From contig CAZGQD010000009.1 in the NCBI GenBank assembly GCA_964527395.1, forward strand, positions 1 to 48,850: a DNA stretch of 48,850 nucleotides, read 5' to 3'. Positions 1-8,240 of this stretch are shown piece after piece. The notes beneath the pieces were generated by a model. It did not search any database. It had not been told where the DNA came from and saw nothing but the letters and a program-made list of their open reading frames with translations. Each line of letters opens with the position of its first letter. The stretch's first letter is position 1. Source of the stretch: GCA-2688265 sp964527395 (lineage in GTDB: Archaea; Nanobdellota; Nanobdellia; Woesearchaeales; GW2011-AR9). The translations under genes were made by a program, and so were the position numbers.

Positions 1-16
1 AATAAATAAAGAAAAA

Positions 17-532
17 TTAAAGTTCTTTGTACATTTTGATTGACTTTTCAAACTCTGCTTTTGCTGCTTTTGAGTCTAGGAACTTAGAAACTACTACTTT
101 AGAGCCTTTCATGTCTTTGTAGTGTTCCATGAAGTATTTGATCTCCTTTTGCAAATGCGCTGGAAGGTCTTTTAACTCTTTTACATCTTCGTAGTATTTG
201 TCATCTACTGGAACGCAAATAAGTTTGTTGTCTTCCTCACCTTCGTCATCCATGATGAACATGCCTATAGGTCTTGATTTTACTAAGATTCCTGGGTAGG
301 TTGATTCTCTGATTAGGAGAAGGACATCTAATGGGTCGCCATCTTCGCAGTGGGTTTGTGGAATAAATCCGTAGTCGGCTGGGTAGACAAGTGGTTCAGG
401 AACAACCCTGTCTAACATGAAGACTTTTAGGTCTTTGTCATATTCGTATTTGTTTCTTTTTCCAGCAGGAATTTCGATAATTACATTAATTTCATCTTCT
501 GTTCCAGGAGGAATATCTTTTACTAAATCCAT
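17..532 (-). CDS. ppa: Inorganic pyrophosphatase, family I
   Basis: Soluble cytoplasmic enzyme that hydrolyses pyrophosphate to two phosphates and so pulls biosynthetic reactions forward. The 171-residue length is normal for the prokaryotic family. The metal-binding signature DGDPLDV is at residues 64-70, with the three Asp at 64, 66 and 69. The upstream YPADYGFIPQT block is at 50-60 and the acidic MDDEGEEDNK segment follows near 94-103, all as in the family. The start is supported by a GGTG ribosome-binding site a few bases before ATG. A structured RNA element (572-708) lies 40 nt upstream, and a TATA-like box beyond it could drive a transcript through both. Identity is secure; control by the RNA is only inferred. 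Confidence 0.96.
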   Translation of the reverse strand: MDLVKDIPPGTEDEINVIIEIPAGKRNKYEYDKDLKVFMLDRVVPEPLVYPADYGFIPQTHCEDGDPLDVLLLIRESTYPGILVKSRPIGMFIMDDEGEEDNKLICVPVDDKYYEDVKELKDLPAHLQKEIKYFMEHYKDMKGSKVVVSKFLDSKAAKAEFEKSIKMYKEL

Positions 533-571
533 AGTTTTTTCACCTTTGTTAGTTGAATTTGTGCTTTTGAC

Positions 572-708
572 GGCTCATTAGAAATCATCTCGGGGGCGTC
601 GATTGCAGAAAGAGAATATCTCCGTGTGACCAAACGACCTGAGCCGATTTAGGCGAACGTGGAGAAGAGCCTCTTCAGCTTCGCCTCGTTGATGATTTCT
701 TTTGAGCC
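572..708 (-). ncRNA. GC-rich structured RNA element upstream of ppa
   Basis: This stretch is far more GC-rich than its surroundings. Its ends pair: 572-577 with 703-708 and 580-589 with 691-700, 16 Watson-Crick pairs around a 2x2 U-U loop. Inside, 651-657 pairs with 680-686 around a small hairpin (664-668 with 672-676). Read on the minus strand the order is ACGAG, hairpin, GGTCAC, CTGCAAT, closing helix. The repeated RNA at 2505-2640 has the same order, so this may be a distant member. A TATA-like box (about 721-734) lies upstream on the minus strand. It shows no signature of RNase P, SRP, 5S or tRNA that I can recognise. It could be a leader of ppa or a separate RNA; a T-run at 716-720 leaves plus-strand transcription possible. 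Confidence 0.6.
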
Positions 709-805
709 AGAGAGGTTTTTATTTATATATGTTATGTGTTTATTGTTGCTTTTTGAGGAGATTAAGAGGGATGTTTTTTAAAAAGGTAGTAATTTTAGAA
801 CAAAT

Positions 806-1732
806 GTGGGAATAGTTAATACGGTCAGTGGTATAGTAAGAAATGAACATTTAGGATACGTGTTAGGTAGTTTTGCCACTAGAAGTTTAATAAATCCATT
901 GCTTATGTCTCGGGAAAGTTCTAGATTTTTGCGACATTGGTTAAGCGGGAGAAGAGAATTGCCTAAGCCAGGATTGAGGTTTGAGCATCATTGTCATTCA
1001 CATTTTTCAGATGGAGCTAGATTAGCAGATATAGTGGATTTTTTGCTTGATGATGGAGTTTCAGTTTGGTCTTTAACTGATCATGACAATTCTAATGCTT
1101 TTGATAGTTTAAGAGATGGAAGTTATAATTTAAATGATGAAACTGCAAATATGAGAAGATATGACTTAGATTTTTCTTATGATGGAAGATTTATGGAAAT
1201 TCATTCGGGAGGAAAAAGAGTAGTATTACTAAGGTCAATTGAGTTGTGGACAGATAAAGGAGAGATCGGAATCCATGGCTATTCTGGAAAATTTCCAGCT
1301 AAAAGACTTCCTTTAGGAGAAGCAATTGATAGAGCAAAAGATATGGGAGGCTATGTTGTAATTAATCATCCTTATTTTTGGGAAGGAATTGGATATCATG
1401 GAAGGGATTGTGTTGAGTTTGCAGTAAGTAGGGGTGCAGTAGCTATAGAGAAAAATGCAACAGAAATACCACCGCAGGTTTATTCAGCAGTTCAAGCTGA
1501 GTTAGATGCTAAGGATTTTGGTGTTTCACTTGTAACTTCAGGTGATGCACACCAATTAGAGATGTATGGGAATAGTGGGTTGACTTTTAGAGAAAATGAT
1601 TATGAAACTGCTTTGAGATTAAATGGTGGAAACCATGCTGATGTAGTTAGATCTTTAGTAACAGAAGGAACTTTTGAGACTTATTTTAACTATGTAACAC
1701 CAAGACAATTTTTGAGTTTTTTTAGTTTTTGA
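806..1732 (+). CDS. PHP-domain metal-dependent phosphoesterase
   Basis: Predicted polymerase-and-histidinol-phosphatase (PHP) fold hydrolase of 308 residues. Metal-ligand motifs are visible: HCHSHFSDG at about residues 62-70, TDHDN at 91-95, an INHPYF block near 196 and GDAH near 245. This pattern fits small-molecule phosphoesterases of the family; the substrate cannot be told. It starts with GTG, and an internal ATG at residue 34 is possible, because the first 50 residues precede the domain and lack an obvious motif. It lies 18 bp upstream of the HAD-like gene and is probably co-transcribed with it, so the two hydrolases may act on the same phosphorylated metabolite. Confidence 0.8.
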   Translation: MGIVNTVSGIVRNEHLGYVLGSFATRSLINPLLMSRESSRFLRHWLSGRRELPKPGLRFEHHCHSHFSDGARLADIVDFLLDDGVSVWSLTDHDNSNAFDSLRDGSYNLNDETANMRRYDLDFSYDGRFMEIHSGGKRVVLLRSIELWTDKGEIGIHGYSGKFPAKRLPLGEAIDRAKDMGGYVVINHPYFWEGIGYHGRDCVEFAVSRGAVAIEKNATEIPPQVYSAVQAELDAKDFGVSLVTSGDAHQLEMYGNSGLTFRENDYETALRLNGGNHADVVRSLVTEGTFETYFNYVTPRQFLSFFSF

Positions 1733-1750
1733 TAATGGAGATGAAGAAAA

Positions 1751-2491
1751 ATGAAATATTTAGTTGAACCAAGAAATGGAATATGGGTAGGAGTGAATGA
1801 TAAATTGGTAGAAGGTAAATCTAGAGATACTTTAGTTAGGGATTTGATAGAAAAAGTAGGAAATATTGATGCTTGGTTTATTGATTTAGATGACAATATT
1901 GCGCCTTCGCCAGCAAAGAAATTAGCTTATGGGAGAGTAGGGACAAGCATTTTTAGTCCAAAGTTTATTTGGTGGGCTTTATCACAAGGTGCCCGTGCTA
2001 AATTTGATAAAAATAGAGAATCTGTTGCGTGGAATGCTTATGTAGAAAATTTTCTTAGGAGTGATGAAGCTTTAGCAGAAGTAGCAAGATTGTACAATGA
2101 AAGATCTGCTAGGGATTCATTGTATGAAGGAGTTCAAAGTTTTGTTGAATCTTTACCTGGTAGAGATAGATTTATTGTAACTAGAAATATTGCTGAAGTT
2201 GCTGAAGCTTATAAGGAAGCCTTGTGTATTGAAGGAACTTTTTCTGAAGCAGATGAAAAAGGTAAGGTTGTTGATAGATATTTGAGAGCTCATCCAGATG
2301 TGAGGATGATAGGAGTTGAAGGAGATTCTAAAGAAGATGTGCAAATGATTTGTGCTGCAGAAGAATTAGGAGTAAATGTAGTGTCAATTTATAGTATGAA
2401 TAAGCCAAATGTGTCTAAAATAGATCAAAGGTTTGATTACTTTGTGAGTAAAGATAGATCTGGTTTAGTGAATTTGTTGCAAGGATATTAG
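1751..2491 (+). CDS. HAD-superfamily hydrolase-like protein
   Basis: A 246-residue protein with the pattern of a haloacid-dehalogenase-type phosphatase. Motif I is FIDLDDN with Asp45 and Asp47, motif II is the Thr in FIVTRN near residue 141, and a motif IV-like GVEGDSKED lies near residue 193. The spacing between the motifs leaves room for an alpha-helical cap. GGAGATG precedes the ATG as a ribosome-binding site, and the gene follows the PHP hydrolase by 18 bp, which points to one operon. The substrate is unknown. The first 40 residues (KYLVEPRNGIWVGVNDKLV) do not match a family I know. Confidence 0.7.
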   Translation: MKYLVEPRNGIWVGVNDKLVEGKSRDTLVRDLIEKVGNIDAWFIDLDDNIAPSPAKKLAYGRVGTSIFSPKFIWWALSQGARAKFDKNRESVAWNAYVENFLRSDEALAEVARLYNERSARDSLYEGVQSFVESLPGRDRFIVTRNIAEVAEAYKEALCIEGTFSEADEKGKVVDRYLRAHPDVRMIGVEGDSKEDVQMICAAEELGVNVVSIYSMNKPNVSKIDQRFDYFVSKDRSGLVNLLQGY

Positions 2492-2939
2492 AAAGTTTTA
2501 TACCAAGAGATTGGCAGTATCAGACTTATTGCAGGCGTGACCACTTGCTGTTTATTTTTTGAGAAAGGCTCAAAAAATGCTCGTTAATATGTTCTTGTGT
2601 TGAGTGGAAGTGCCAGTGAGGGGATACTGCCAATTCTCTTTGTGGAGTATTTTGTTTTTTTGGAGTATTTTAATGATGCAGAAGTTACTGAGGTGGCTGA
2701 TGTTTCTGAGCTTGATTTGAGGCTTTTTGTGAGTTAGCTTTATAAATGGGGTTTGCTTTTTTAGCTTTATACAGAAATTGACCGCAAGAACCAGGTCAGA
2801 ATAGTAAATTATTTTGAAATAAATGTTAAAAATCACCGCATTTGTGGACTTTTTCTGATTAGAAGTAAGTAATAGATATAGGAGGAAATAGATAATATTT
2901 AGCTATTTTTGCTACAGTAAGAATATAGTAAAGGGTTAT
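2492..2939. other. 448-bp intergenic region
   Basis: No convincing gene. It holds the structured RNA at 2505-2640. Beyond that there are two short direct repeats of GGAGTATTTT (about 2644-2673) and a TATA-like TTATAAAT at about 2740. The open frame across 2596-2738 ends in a peptide-like stretch (EVTEVADVSELDLRLFVS) but has only a GTG start inside the RNA and no ribosome-binding site. Confidence 0.5.
2505..2640 (-). ncRNA. Repeated structured RNA, copy A
   Basis: First of three clear copies (see 32969-33103 and 43098-43217). The closing helix pairs 2505-2521 with 2623-2640, 17 pairs with one bulged base. An inner hairpin of nine pairs (UUUUUUGAG with CUCAAAAAA) sits around 2555-2577, and CCACU pairs with AGUGG between the two. 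Segments shared by all copies, plus-strand sense, are TCAGACTTA, GCAGG, AAAATGCTCGT and GCCAGYGAGG, while the closing helix differs in sequence but stays paired. A·C mismatches in copy B become G·U pairs on the minus strand, so that strand is favoured. A TTAAAATA box lies about 28 bp upstream on it. I know no named family with this layout. Confidence 0.7.
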
Positions 2940-2969
2940 TTGATTGTCTATGAAAAAAATAGAAAAAAT

Positions 2970-4361
2970 ATGGTAGAAAAATTTAAAGCATTAGGATTAA
3001 GTGAGGAATTGTGTTTAGCAGTTCGAGATCTAGGGTTTAAAGACCCTTCAGAAGTACAAGAGCGGGCAATTCCGTTTATACTTGATGGAAAAAATGTAGT
3101 AGCTGGATCAAAAACAGGTTCAGGAAAAACACTTGCTTTCGGAGCAGGTATGATTGATAATTCTGTAAAAGGCGAAGGTATTCAAGCTTTAGTATTAACA
3201 CCAACAAGAGAGTTAGCTGAGCAAGTAATGGAGTCAATTAAGACTTATAGCAAATACAAAAAGTTAGGTGTTTGTTCTGTTTATGGTGGAGTTAGTATGA
3301 ATCCACAAATTAGTAACTTGAAAAGAAGTGAAATTGTTGTAGCAACACCAGGAAGATTGCTTGATCATATTCGTCAAGGAACTATCAAACTTGGAAATGT
3401 GAAAATTGCAGCACTTGATGAAGCAGATATCATGTTCGATATGGGTTTTATTGATGATGTTTCTTCAATTTTAGATGAATGTAAAAATAGAACACAAACA
3501 TTATTGTTCTCAGCAACAATTACAGAAGCTGTTCATAAAATTGTTACACGTTACATTAAAAACTATGAAGAAGTTGCAGTTGAATCTTATGTAGATTCTA
3601 GCAAATTGACACAGATTTATTATGATACAGATGATAGACTTAAATTTAGTTTATTAGTACATTTGCTTCGTGAAGAGAAAGGAGAATTAGTAATGATTTT
3701 TTGTAATTCACGTAGAAATGTTGATTTTGTAGCTAACAATCTTAAAGAATTAGGTATGAAAGCTGCTGCTATCCACGGTGGATTAACTCAAAATAGAAGG
3801 CAAAGAATGCTTGAAAGGTTCTCTGATGAGAAAAGTAAAGTTGGAATTTTAGTTTGTACAGATGTAGCTGCTCGTGGTATCCATGTTGATTCAGTTTCAC
3901 ACGTATTTAACTATGACATCCCTAACGACAGTAAGCAATATGTTCACAGAATTGGACGAACTGCACGTGCTGGAGAAGAAGGAATGGCTATTAATATTTT
4001 GACTGCTAGAGATCATGAAAACTTTCAAAAGGTTTTACGTGACAATGATGTTGAAATTGACTTTAGAAAAACTCCTGAAGTAGAAAGGATTAGAATTGCT
4101 TGGAAAGAAGATCGAGGAAGCCGAGGTTTTGGTGGACGTAACTCTAGAAATGGTCGTGGAGGACCAAGAAGAGGAGGATCAGGCGGTCGTTCTGGTGGTT
4201 ATTCTTCAGGTGGACGTTCAGGCGGTTCTAGTGGAAGAAGTTCAGGAGGACCAAGAAGGTCTAATAGTTCAGGACCAAGATCAGGTAGGCCAGGTGCTAA
4301 TAGAGGCAAAGGACCTAGAACCAGAACTTCTAGAGAAAATCCATACGTAGCTAGTAATTAG
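2970..4361 (+). CDS. DEAD-box RNA helicase with RGG-type tail
   Basis: ATP-dependent RNA helicase of superfamily 2, probably acting in ribosome assembly or RNA remodelling. All motifs are present in order: Q motif (GFKDPSEVQERAIP), a Walker A loop KTGSGKT, PTRELAEQ, TPGR, DEAD, SAT, TDVAARGIHV and HRIGRTAR. The last 80 or so residues are a disordered Gly/Arg/Ser-rich RGG tail, as in RNA chaperone-type helicases. The frame opens at a TTG at 2940, but the ATG at 2970 gives the typical beginning (MVEKFKALGLS) and is preferred; neither has a strong ribosome-binding site. A TATA-like box is at about 2902-2911. It is monocistronic by spacing. Confidence 0.93.
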   Translation: MVEKFKALGLSEELCLAVRDLGFKDPSEVQERAIPFILDGKNVVAGSKTGSGKTLAFGAGMIDNSVKGEGIQALVLTPTRELAEQVMESIKTYSKYKKLGVCSVYGGVSMNPQISNLKRSEIVVATPGRLLDHIRQGTIKLGNVKIAALDEADIMFDMGFIDDVSSILDECKNRTQTLLFSATITEAVHKIVTRYIKNYEEVAVESYVDSSKLTQIYYDTDDRLKFSLLVHLLREEKGELVMIFCNSRRNVDFVANNLKELGMKAAAIHGGLTQNRRQRMLERFSDEKSKVGILVCTDVAARGIHVDSVSHVFNYDIPNDSKQYVHRIGRTARAGEEGMAINILTARDHENFQKVLRDNDVEIDFRKTPEVERIRIAWKEDRGSRGFGGRNSRNGRGGPRRGGSGGRSGGYSSGGRSGGSSGRSSGGPRRSNSSGPRSGRPGANRGKGPRTRTSRENPYVASN

Positions 4362-4461
4362 GTTTTTTTATTTTGTTTTTTTCATTATTATTAATTTTAT
4401 AGTTTTCTAGTATACAAATTCTTATTAACATCTTAGTTGCGTTTTTTGTGGGGATGTAGGT

Positions 4462-5838
4462 ATGGATCTAAAAGAAACAGAAGTAGTTGAGTTTAAAGAG
4501 TCTTTAACGCAACTTAAAAGAGGCATAATTTCTATAGTTTCTATATTGAACAAACATAGGAAAGGAAGAATAATCTTTGGAATAAGGGATGATGGGAAAG
4601 TTGTTGGTGTTTCTATTGGGAAAAATACGCTTCGTGAAGTTTCTAAGACTATCTCTGAGTCTATTGAGCCTAAAATTTATCCTGAAATTGTGGAAAAGGT
4701 TATAGAAGGAAAAGCATGTGTAGTTATTGATTTTGAAGGTAAAGACATTCCTTACTTTGCTTATATGAGAGCTTATAAGAGAATAGCAGATGAGAATAGA
4801 TTGTTATCAAAGCAAGAGTTGGAGAATATGATCTTAGAGAGAAATAAAGAGAAAATACAGTGGGACTCTCAAGTTAGTGACAAATTTGCTTTGGGTGATA
4901 TATCTGAAGAGAAATTGAAAGATTATGTGTCTAGAGTTGGATTGGAGTTTAGTACGAAAAAAGAGGTTCTTGAGAAGTTGGAGCTTTTAAGGGGAGGAAA
5001 ATTGACCAATGCTGCTGTAGTTTTGTTTGGAGAAGATCCTTCTAGACATTTTAGTTTAATGAATCTTAGGTGTGCGACTTTTTTAGATGTGACTAAGGGA
5101 AGTGGTTTCTTGGATATGACTGATTTTAATGGAGATCTTTTTGAGATGATCAAATCTGCAGAAAATTATATTTTGCAGCATATAAATGTAGGAATGAAAT
5201 TAGATGGTTTGAGAAGAGTAAATGTTCCTGAGATAAGTAAGAAAGCTTTTCGAGAAGCAATTATCAATGCTTTTTGTCATAGAGACTATTATGTGCCTCA
5301 AGAAGTTCAAATAGCTGTTTTTAGAGACCGAGTAGAAATATTGAATCCAGGGAAATTGTATGCTGGTTTGAGTATAAATGATATTTTGACTAAGTCAGTT
5401 TCTGAGAGGAGGAATCCGTTGATTGCTGATATCTTTCAAAGAATAGATTTGGTTGAAAAATGGGGAAGTGGAGTTGGGAAAATAAGAGAATTAGAGCCTA
5501 CTGTTGTTTTTGAGGAAGTGAGCAATTTTTTCATGGTTACTTTTAAGCGAAAGAGTGCTCATGTTTCTAGGGCAGTGAAAGACGGTGTAAATGAGGGAGT
5601 AGGTGAGGGAGTAAATGTCCCTGAAACTACCCAAGAAACTACCCAAGAAACTACCCAAGAAATAATTATTTTGTTAAAGAAGAAACCAACTATTACAAGA
5701 AGAGAATTAGCTAAGATAATAGGTTTGACTGAAGACGGTGTAAAATATCATTTGACAAAATTACGTAAGCAAGGAAAAATTAAACATGTTGGTTCAACTA
5801 AGAAAGGACATTGGGAAGTTTTAGAAACTGATGATTAG
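4462..5838 (+). CDS. AlbA_2 (Schlafen-type) putative transcriptional regulator
   Basis: 458 residues with the layout of the AlbA_2/HATPase_c_4 regulator family often labelled RecG-like. The N-terminal AlbA_2 domain (about 5-115) begins VEFKESL and has GRIIFGIRDDGKVVGV. The middle has the family's EAIINAFCHRDY and GSGVGKI blocks (about 265-345). The C-terminus is a winged helix (about 402-458, ITRRELAKIIGLTEDGVKYHLTKL) that should bind DNA. The linker holds three exact 12-bp repeats (5623-5658) coding ETTQ. A paralogue at 44167-45510 has the same plan. It starts at ATG after GGGGATGTAGGT. It converges with the signal peptidase gene, the stops being 4 bp apart. Confidence 0.82.
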   Translation: MDLKETEVVEFKESLTQLKRGIISIVSILNKHRKGRIIFGIRDDGKVVGVSIGKNTLREVSKTISESIEPKIYPEIVEKVIEGKACVVIDFEGKDIPYFAYMRAYKRIADENRLLSKQELENMILERNKEKIQWDSQVSDKFALGDISEEKLKDYVSRVGLEFSTKKEVLEKLELLRGGKLTNAAVVLFGEDPSRHFSLMNLRCATFLDVTKGSGFLDMTDFNGDLFEMIKSAENYILQHINVGMKLDGLRRVNVPEISKKAFREAIINAFCHRDYYVPQEVQIAVFRDRVEILNPGKLYAGLSINDILTKSVSERRNPLIADIFQRIDLVEKWGSGVGKIRELEPTVVFEEVSNFFMVTFKRKSAHVSRAVKDGVNEGVGEGVNVPETTQETTQETTQEIIILLKKKPTITRRELAKIIGLTEDGVKYHLTKLRKQGKIKHVGSTKKGHWEVLETDD

Positions 5839-5842
5839 AGTC

Positions 5843-6556
5843 CTATTGAACCTGGATTCCGAAGAGTCCTAGGAAATCTGCAAATATCACTTTAATCCAA
5901 CCTAAGAAAGGTACTCTCATTACTGCCTGACCGAAAATTCTATCTTCACTGATTTTGTCTTCACCTAAGAAACCTGCGAAACTATCACTGTTGTGATCAC
6001 CTTTAGTTTGGTAATAGTAATCTATCTTGTTAGTATCAGGGTTAGTTTCTTGAGTAATTTTAACAATTCTGTGAATTATTGGTTCGCCCCTTGGTCCTTG
6101 GAAGACTAAAATGTCACCTAAATCAAGATTGTCTGAGTTAGCACGCCAAAGTACCATAATATCACCTTTGTTAAAACCGTTCTTGAATTTGAATTCTTGG
6201 AACTCTTCTTTAGAGATTGGGTCACTTAGGTCTTCATACCAATAGCCGCAGACACTCCACCAACTATCAAAATTGCTTGGGAAAGTATCGTAAGACTGGC
6301 CACAGATTTGTCCTTCATGAAGGCCGTGTTCCATACTTTCTGAAACTACAGCTACAACAGGGAAAGGAGTTCCTAGGACTGCTCCGAGTACTGGGTAGAA
6401 GATGAATTTGATGATTACGAATGCAATTAGAATGTTGGCTATCCAACTTGCAGTGGAGTCACTATGCCATAAGAAATGCCAGGTTTTTTTAGCTAGTTCT
6501 TTAGCTTGCTCTTTTTTGTTCTCACTAGATTTTTTTGCTTCGTGTTTTTCGTGCAT
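5843..6556 (-). CDS. Signal peptidase I, archaeal/ER (SEC11) type
   Basis: Membrane-bound serine protease that removes signal peptides from exported proteins. A charged cytoplasmic N-terminus of about 37 residues leads into a transmembrane segment (about 38-62). The catalytic site follows: SESM with the nucleophile Ser74, IIHRIV near residue 155 in which His replaces the bacterial Lys, and the KGDHN box near residue 186. The His form marks the archaeal/eukaryotic subfamily. A second hydrophobic stretch at the C-terminus may be membrane-associated. At 237 residues it is somewhat long because of an insertion after the Ser box (about 80-115, including CGQSYDTFPSNFDSWW). It likely serves the secreted proteins at 24371-28539 and 39857-40688. 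Confidence 0.92.
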   Translation of the reverse strand: MHEKHEAKKSSENKKEQAKELAKKTWHFLWHSDSTASWIANILIAFVIIKFIFYPVLGAVLGTPFPVVAVVSESMEHGLHEGQICGQSYDTFPSNFDSWWSVCGYWYEDLSDPISKEEFQEFKFKNGFNKGDIMVLWRANSDNLDLGDILVFQGPRGEPIIHRIVKITQETNPDTNKIDYYYQTKGDHNSDSFAGFLGEDKISEDRIFGQAVMRVPFLGWIKVIFADFLGLFGIQVQ

Positions 6557-6620
6557 TAGTGTAATTGTTTTTGTTCTGTCTTAAAAAGCTTTTTATGTGA
6601 AGCTTCTTTTTGTTGATTAG

Positions 6621-7511
6621 ATGATAAATAAAGTTTCACAGGATGTAGTTGATTTAGTAATTAGTACTGTGCTTAAGAAGAAAGAATTGAAGGGAGTTGA
6701 TGTTTCTTTTGTTTTAAAGGAATTAGATTTGTTCTTGAGACAAGATGCTAAAGCTGCTAAATATCTACGTTCAAGTGAAGTGAATGTGAGGAATTCAGAG
6801 TTCAAACGTGTTGTGAAGACAGTTAGAGGGAGACTTAGACGATATCATGGGCTTTTTGTGGGTTCTGAGAGGGATTATGACAGTTTTAGGAAGAAATTTG
6901 ATGATGTTAAGGGTTTTGTAGGTTTGAAAAAAGTTGCTTTAGAGGCTCTGGAAACGCATGTGTCAAGCAAAGAGAGAATGGATGATTATGGCTTTGTTTG
7001 GAAGGAAATATTTGCTTCTTGTGGGCAAGTTAATTCTGTGATTGATTTAGGTTGTGGGTTTAATCCACTTAGTTTGGTGTATTTGAGTAAAGGTAAAAAA
7101 GGCTTAGGGGATTTGAACTATTATGCTTATGATATCAATAAGGATGAGAAGAAGTTGTTAAGTGGTTTTTTTGCTCGTTTGAGTGAAATTGTGCCTGGTT
7201 TTAAGGGGAAAAGTGCTATTTTAGATCTGTTTGATTTTGCCAAAATTCCTAAACTGCCAAAAAGTGATCTTTGTTTGATGTTTAAAGTTACAGATCATTT
7301 GGATAAGGGTAAGGGTCACAAAAACACTGAGAAAGTAGTGGTGGCTGTGCCTAGCAGATTCGTGGCTCTATCGTTTCCAACAGTTACTCGGATGGGTAAG
7401 CCAATGAAATATCCAAAACGTAATTGGGTGAAATTGATGTGTGAGAGGCTTGGGTATGTTGTTTCTAGTTTTCAGACTTCTAATGAATTGTTTTATGTGA
7501 TTGAGAAGTGA
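6621..7511 (+). CDS. FmrO-like 16S rRNA methyltransferase homologue
   Basis: 296-residue SAM-dependent methyltransferase resembling the FmrO/Rmt/Arm family, whose known members methylate N7 of 16S G1405 and give aminoglycoside resistance. The SAM loop is VIDLGCGFNPLSLVYL (about 140-155), preceded by SSKERMDDYGFVWKEIF, which matches the family's conserved block before the SAM site. The C-terminal QTSNELFYVIEK matches the family's closing GNELFY motif. The helical N-terminal part (about 1-105) is also as expected. Here it is more likely an ordinary rRNA modifier than a resistance gene, since no resistance context is present. Family assignment is by motif only. It is divergent from the signal peptidase gene, 64 bp away. 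Confidence 0.72.
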   Translation: MINKVSQDVVDLVISTVLKKKELKGVDVSFVLKELDLFLRQDAKAAKYLRSSEVNVRNSEFKRVVKTVRGRLRRYHGLFVGSERDYDSFRKKFDDVKGFVGLKKVALEALETHVSSKERMDDYGFVWKEIFASCGQVNSVIDLGCGFNPLSLVYLSKGKKGLGDLNYYAYDINKDEKKLLSGFFARLSEIVPGFKGKSAILDLFDFAKIPKLPKSDLCLMFKVTDHLDKGKGHKNTEKVVVAVPSRFVALSFPTVTRMGKPMKYPKRNWVKLMCERLGYVVSSFQTSNELFYVIEK

Positions 7512-7537
7512 GGTTTTGTTGATTTTTGTAGGAAATG

Positions 7538-7583
7538 TTTATAAATGAGGTGCATATTTAATAGTATTCATATGCATATTAAA
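7538..7583 (+). promoter_or_regulatory. Promoter and possible operator of the MNT/HEPN pair
   Basis: A TATA box TTTATAAAT (7538-7546) is followed by an inverted repeat TGCATA (7551-7556) / TATGCA (7571-7576). TGCATATT also occurs as a direct repeat at 7551 and 7573, 22 bp apart or about two helical turns. The repeats cover the expected transcription start, a typical place for a repressor. The winged helix of the first gene product could be that repressor. An AAAGGT ribosome-binding site follows at 7582-7587. Confidence 0.5.
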
Positions 7584-7594
7584 AGGTATGATTT

Positions 7595-8194
7595 ATGCTT
7601 ACAAAAACACAATTTAGGATAATGCAATTTTTTGTTTCTAGAATTAGTTCTAGATTCAGTTTGAGACAAGTTGCTAAGGAGTTAGGGATACATCATGCTT
7701 TGGTTTATCGGGCTAGTCAGGGTTTAATTAAAGAAGATTTTATTTTGAGAAATGGAAATGAATATGTATTAAATCATAAGGAGAAGCAATCTGAATTAGC
7801 TTATTTTGAATATCTTAGAGTAAAAAAGTTTTTTTCATTTAAGAGAAATAAGACTTTGGAATTGTTTTCAAAGGAAGTTATTGATAAATTTCCTGATGAT
7901 TATTTTTCTTTTTTGTTATTTGGTTCAACAGTGGATAGTTTGAAACCAAGAGATGTGGATATTTTGCTAATTGTGCAGAGAACTAAGGATATTGAATATG
8001 TTGAGAAGTTTTTGTTGAATGTTTCAAGGAAATATACTCTGAAATTCCATATATTAGTAGTTAGTTTTGAGAGTGTAGAGAAGATGTTTTTGAATAGAGA
8101 TGAGAAGAATGTGATGAATGAGGTATTGAATAGACATTTGATTTTTTATGGAAGCGAGTTATTTTATAGGCTTTTGCTGAAAGGCAGAAGATGA
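7595..8194 (+). CDS. wHTH-minimal nucleotidyltransferase (MNT), antitoxin-like
   Basis: 199 residues. The N-terminal winged helix (about 5-60, FSLRQVAKELGIHHALVYRASQGL) should bind DNA. A minimal nucleotidyltransferase domain follows with LFGSTVDSLKPRDVDILLIV (about 107-126), the GS-x-DxD motif of polymerase-beta-type enzymes. It is paired with a downstream HEPN protein. In the known MNT/HEPN toxin-antitoxin type, MNT AMPylates the HEPN RNase to silence it; that reaction is assumed here from the family. The N-terminal helix suggests autoregulation through the repeats at 7551-7583. Start ATG with AAAGGT upstream. Confidence 0.75.
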   Translation: MLTKTQFRIMQFFVSRISSRFSLRQVAKELGIHHALVYRASQGLIKEDFILRNGNEYVLNHKEKQSELAYFEYLRVKKFFSFKRNKTLELFSKEVIDKFPDDYFSFLLFGSTVDSLKPRDVDILLIVQRTKDIEYVEKFLLNVSRKYTLKFHILVVSFESVEKMFLNRDEKNVMNEVLNRHLIFYGSELFYRLLLKGRR

Positions 8195-8240
8195 TTTTGT
8201 AGTATATAAATGTTTAAATAATTAGTTTTTTTCTGATATT

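Noticed and set aside
572..708. RNase P, SRP, 5S rRNA or fluoride riboswitch
   Set aside because: None of the conserved strings of these RNAs could be found on either strand, and the length and closing helix do not fit.
2596..2738. Small gene ending EVTEVADVSELDLRLFVS
   Set aside because: The start would be a GTG within the structured RNA, without ribosome-binding site. The frame is absent next to the other RNA copies.
4096..4350. 84-residue overlapping frame over the helicase tail
   Set aside because: It is a product of the Gly/Arg/Ser-rich repeats read in another frame; composition is artificial (Glu/Val/Gln runs).
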